Shown: piece after piece, positions 61,218 through 64,000 of the stretch
How positions within the stretch are numbered: the first letter of the stretch is position 1
Layout of the letters: each line of letters opens with the position of its first letter
NCBI GenBank assembly: GCA_035772735.1
Contig: JASDFA010000003.1
Span: 101,718,501-101,782,500, forward strand
Reading direction: 5' to 3'
Origin: Datura wrightii
Taxonomy: Eukaryota; Streptophyta; Magnoliopsida; Solanales; Solanaceae
Length of the DNA stretch: 64,000 nt
Notes under the pieces: model-generated
What the model was told of the DNA's origin: nothing
The model's database searches: none
The model's input: only the letters and a program-made list of their open reading frames with translations
Program-made: the position numbers and the translations under genes

Positions 61218-61467
61218 GAACATTCGTCCTCGAATGTATACTGCTATCTAGAGGACTACTTAATTTACTTGTTTAGAAAAATTTCGCTAGAGTTTCCCCT
61301 GTAATATGGACTATAGCAAAAACCTGAAATACAGAAAAGTCCAATACAGGTACTGCATGCAATATTTTAAAATCCACTGGATAACTTAAGTATCAATCCT
61401 TCTCATTCACACACATACAACTATACGGTACTGCATAAATAATAATACGGACATACCGGTCGCCTGA

Positions 61468-62679
61468 CTAGTCCTGAAATAGGTGAGGGTATCTGGCTTT
61501 CATATCTTCTTCAGCTTTCCATGTCATTTCCTCATGATTCCTGTTACGCCACAATACTTTGACAGACGCAACATCTTTAGTCCTCGACCTGCGAATCTGT
61601 CTGTCTAAGATAGCTACGGGAACCTCTTCATATGCTAACTCTTCTGTGACCTGGACATCCTGAACTGGAACTACTGTAGAAGGGTCTCCTACGAACTTCC
61701 TTAACATAGATACATAGAATACTGGGTGAACAGATGCTAACTCCGGAGGCAAGTTCAATTCGTATGCAACTCGGCCTATTCTTCGCCGAATTTGATATGG
61801 CCCAATGAATCTTGGGCTAAGCTTGCCTTTCTTGCCAAAACTCATTACCCCTTTCATCGGAGACACTTTCAGATATACCCAGTCATTTACTGCAAATTCT
61901 AGATTTCTGTGCCGCATATCTGCACAAGACTTCTGGCGGCTCTGAGCCGTCAGTAAACGTTCTCGGATAAGCTTTATCTTTTCCTCTGACTGTCGAACAA
62001 TGTCTGGGCCAACCAATGTTAATTCTCCTATTTCAAACCGGCCCACCGGCGATCTACATTTTTGCCCGTATAACGCCTCGAAAGGCGCCATCTGGATAGC
62101 TGAATGATAACTGTTATTATAAGCAAATTCAATCAACGAAAGATGCTCATCCCAGCTACCCCCAAAATCTAGCACACACGCTCGTAGCATATCTTCGAGC
62201 GTCTGAATTGTACGTTCAACCTGCCCATCTGTCTGGGGGTGGGAAGCTGTGCTTAGCTTAATCTGCGTCCCCAGCCCCTTCTGGAACGATTTCCAAAACC
62301 TGGCCGTGAACTGCGCTCCTCTATCTGAAATAACGGATACTGGCACTCCATGCAATCTGACTATCTCTCGGATATACAACTTCGCATAATCTTTAGCCGA
62401 GAAAGTAGTTCTAGCTGGCAGGAAATGAGCTGATTTAGTCAATTTGTCAACTATTACCCATATAGAGTCATATCTGTGTCTGGTACGGGGTGATCCTACC
62501 ACAAAATCCCTATTCACTGCTTCCCATTTCCAGAGAGGCACAACTATGTCTTGAGTTAACCCGCCCGGTTTCTGATGTTCTGCTTTCACCTGTTGGCAGT
62601 TAGGACACTGGGCTACAAATTCAGCAATTTCTCTTTTCATACCTGGCCACCAGTAGTTCTCTTTGATGTCATGGTACAT
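61468..62679 (-). CDS. Integrase and chromodomain part of element F pol (open frame)
   Basis: A 403-residue open frame with no internal stop. It starts inside the integrase zinc-binding domain (C-P-N-C near residue 30). The catalytic core contains the first Asp in NRDFVVG (the family usually has MDF), VSVISDRGAQFT, and HPQTDGQVERTIQTLED with the D-X35-E spacing. A binding region follows (HPVFYVSMLRKFVGDPSTVV), then the chromodomain-like tail ending KARYPHLFQD. It is the 3' part of a Tekay-type polyprotein, not a free-standing gene. A frameshift near 62745 cuts it from upstream pol. It shows the unbroken sequence at three places where element C has stops. Confidence 0.85.
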   Translation of the reverse strand: MYHDIKENYWWPGMKREIAEFVAQCPNCQQVKAEHQKPGGLTQDIVVPLWKWEAVNRDFVVGSPRTRHRYDSIWVIVDKLTKSAHFLPARTTFSAKDYAKLYIREIVRLHGVPVSVISDRGAQFTARFWKSFQKGLGTQIKLSTASHPQTDGQVERTIQTLEDMLRACVLDFGGSWDEHLSLIEFAYNNSYHSAIQMAPFEALYGQKCRSPVGRFEIGELTLVGPDIVRQSEEKIKLIRERLLTAQSRQKSCADMRHRNLEFAVNDWVYLKVSPMKGVMSFGKKGKLSPRFIGPYQIRRRIGRVAYELNLPPELASVHPVFYVSMLRKFVGDPSTVVPVQDVQVTEELAYEEVPVAILDRQIRRSRTKDVASVKVLWRNRNHEEMTWKAEEDMKARYPHLFQD

Positions 62680-63110
62680 TTTTGTCGTATCGGGGTGAAG
62701 AGAATAACGGGCGTAATGTACCTCATTCAGAATCTGCTGGTGGGCCCTGAAACATCTGGAACGTATAGACGGCCTTTACGACGCAGCACTCCACCCTCTG
62801 TTACCTGAAAACCTGGCGTTTTCCCCTGCTAACCAGGTCAGGATTCTTATACTACCATTCTTTTTATTTTTACAACTGATGACGACACGACGGTGTTTTC
62901 GATTACCGCTCTGTTGTCCTTCATTTCTGTTACACGAATGGCTAAATTGATCATTTGATGTATCTTTCTGACCAACTCCCGTTGCTCGGGCTGCCCATAC
63001 ACCACACTTCTAATAGATCTATAGCTAAGAGCGGTTGTTGCTCCATTACCTCTTCTTGGCTGATATAACATTTTCATACTTAGAGAGCTCGACATATAAT
63101 TAACGGTTAT
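62680..63110 (-). pseudogene. Decayed RNase H to integrase linker of element F
   Basis: The minus strand keeps NEVHYARYSLHP (about 62735-62690). A piece at 63095-62847 (ALSYRSIRSVVYGQPEQREL, then KIHQMINLAIRV) aligns with the region after RNase H in C. Frameshifts lie near 62745 and 62830. Confidence 0.7.
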
Positions 63111-64000
63111 ACTGACTTGTCTTGCCGAAGAGATTGACAGGTAGTTTACAGGCGTAGCTAGAGCTTACCTGGCCCTCCGGCCACATGCTAAGGCTACTTG
63201 TTGCTGAGATAACCTGAACGACCGTCTGCGCACCTTGTGCCTTTATCTGATCAGAGGATCCTGATATTGACCATGACCTCTAATGATCTGGCTGCATAAC
63301 CTTAATTAACTGAATAATCGGGTTGAATGACCCGAATGTGGCAGTAATCTAATAATGCTCTAACTGTTCTACTTGAGTACTTATAGTTCATGTATAACTG
63401 CAGACTTGTGGGCATCTAATTGCTTTGTTATTTTGCTTGAACCACTGTAAGGCTGGGCTTAATCAAACTTACTCCCAGGCGATCAATCTCTGGGTCTTCA
63501 CGGGGAGTCTACTGATCCCCTGGTCTTAGTAAACACTGTGCTAGCAGGGTACTATCAATTTCTTACGCCTTGTGTGTATCCACTTGGATTTATACTGCTA
63601 TTCTGGGGAATTCTCGGTCTTATGAGCTATTCTGTAAATACTGGCCTTTTGCTAGGGCTCTGTATCTAAATATCTTACGAGAACCAGCTGAAGTACTAGT
63701 CTGTCGCTGACTACTGATGTGGACCCTTCCCTGGGGTACCCACGGGTATTCTGACCGGGACAGCCGGCTGTCTTATGGGATGTTCCCCATAATAATTGCT
63801 AGGTTGGTTAAGGCCGACTCTCACCTACAAGGCTGGAAAAATGACGTACGACCACTTAACATACTAGAACAATTCTGGTATTGCTAATTTCTAAAATTTG
63901 CCTATTCGGCCTCTAATCCTGGTTCTAGCACATACACTAATGTTACCGATCTTCAGGGATGCTTCCCTGCTAATGCAGGCGCCAGCTGGTCGGTAGACCG
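63111..64000. other. Unassigned right edge inside element F
   Basis: RT and RNase H would be expected here on the minus strand, but I can recognise neither, and no long ORF exists on either strand. It could be a deleted or replaced internal region of F, or another insertion. Confidence 0.45.

Larger units (their letters stand above)
5545..64000 (+). mobile_element. Element Z: old LTR retrotransposon hosting all the others
   Basis: Direct LTR copies start TGTAACGACCC (5545) and TGTAATGACCC (56604). The left LTR ends ...GTCATGACA at 8463 and is followed by a decayed initiator-Met primer-binding site, so Z is plus-oriented. The two LTR starts differ at roughly a fifth of positions by eye, so Z is the oldest element here. 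Its own remaining sequence is 5545-8794, 33462-34617 and 54845-58617; the rest is younger insertions A, D and F. The right end is beyond the window. No gag or pol is recognised in its own sequence, only an antisense 'plant transposon protein'-like ORF. Confidence 0.75.
58618..64000 (-). mobile_element. Element F: second copy of the C family, inverted, inserted in the Z 3' LTR
   Basis: The LTR at 58618-61202 (2,585 bp) is collinear with the C LTRs on the opposite strand. A polypurine tract sits at its inner edge, and integrase plus chromodomain are at 61468-62740. RNase H remnants reach about 63110. The 5' LTR and the target duplication are outside the window. Confidence 0.87.

Overview
This is plant nuclear DNA, very probably from a eudicot of the nightshade family (Solanaceae). 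That is inferred from the repeat families and from one host gene; the species cannot be told. There are no bacterial operons, CRISPR arrays, rRNA genes or tRNA genes. The window has two parts: a host gene at the left edge, and about 58 kb of retrotransposons inserted into one another.

Host part (1-5544). The minus strand carries the first two exons of a class II ribose-phosphate pyrophosphokinase (PRS3/PRS4 type, PRPP synthesis), running off the left edge. Intron 1 holds a probable solo LTR. Upstream of the gene are a decayed RTE-type LINE tail (2585-3150) and a probable nonautonomous terminal-inverted-repeat transposon (3880-4668).

Repeat part (5545-64000). I resolve seven LTR retrotransposons, named here Z, A, B, C, D, E and F. 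Z (plus strand, old) begins at 5545, and its 3' LTR begins at 56604. A (8795-33461, plus, target duplication ATCGA on both sides) sits in the Z leader. B (9491-25198, minus) sits in the 5' LTR of A. C (12939-23364, plus, target duplication GAACC on both sides) sits inside B. D (34618-54844, minus, Athila-like, GGTGG/GGCGG) sits in an antisense ORF inside Z. E (36482-45798, minus, TAAAA on both sides) sits inside D. F (58618 to the end, minus, same family as C) sits in the 3' LTR of Z. The insertion order is therefore Z first, then A, B and C on one branch, D and E on a second, and F on a third.

Coding capacity. A, C, E and F carry a Tekay-like chromovirus polyprotein (gag, protease, RT, RNase H, integrase, chromodomain) in varying states of decay. 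C is nearly complete but has five in-frame stops. A has lost RT, and B keeps only gag. D is unusual: it has Athila-type gag and protease, shows no RT or integrase, and has a second ORF resembling the 'putative plant transposon protein' domain behind a convincing splice acceptor. A related ORF lies antisense inside Z.

The most interesting signal is regulatory. Most families carry a cluster of short palindromic words about 70-600 bp into the LTR (U3), and in A, C, D and Z this is just upstream of a TATA box. In B, D and E, which belong to two different lineages, the word is the same 9-mer, ACGAGTCGT/ACGACTCGT. This is the CpG form of the bZIP/GCN4 site ATGAGTCAT, and some copies in B have the TGAGTCAT form.
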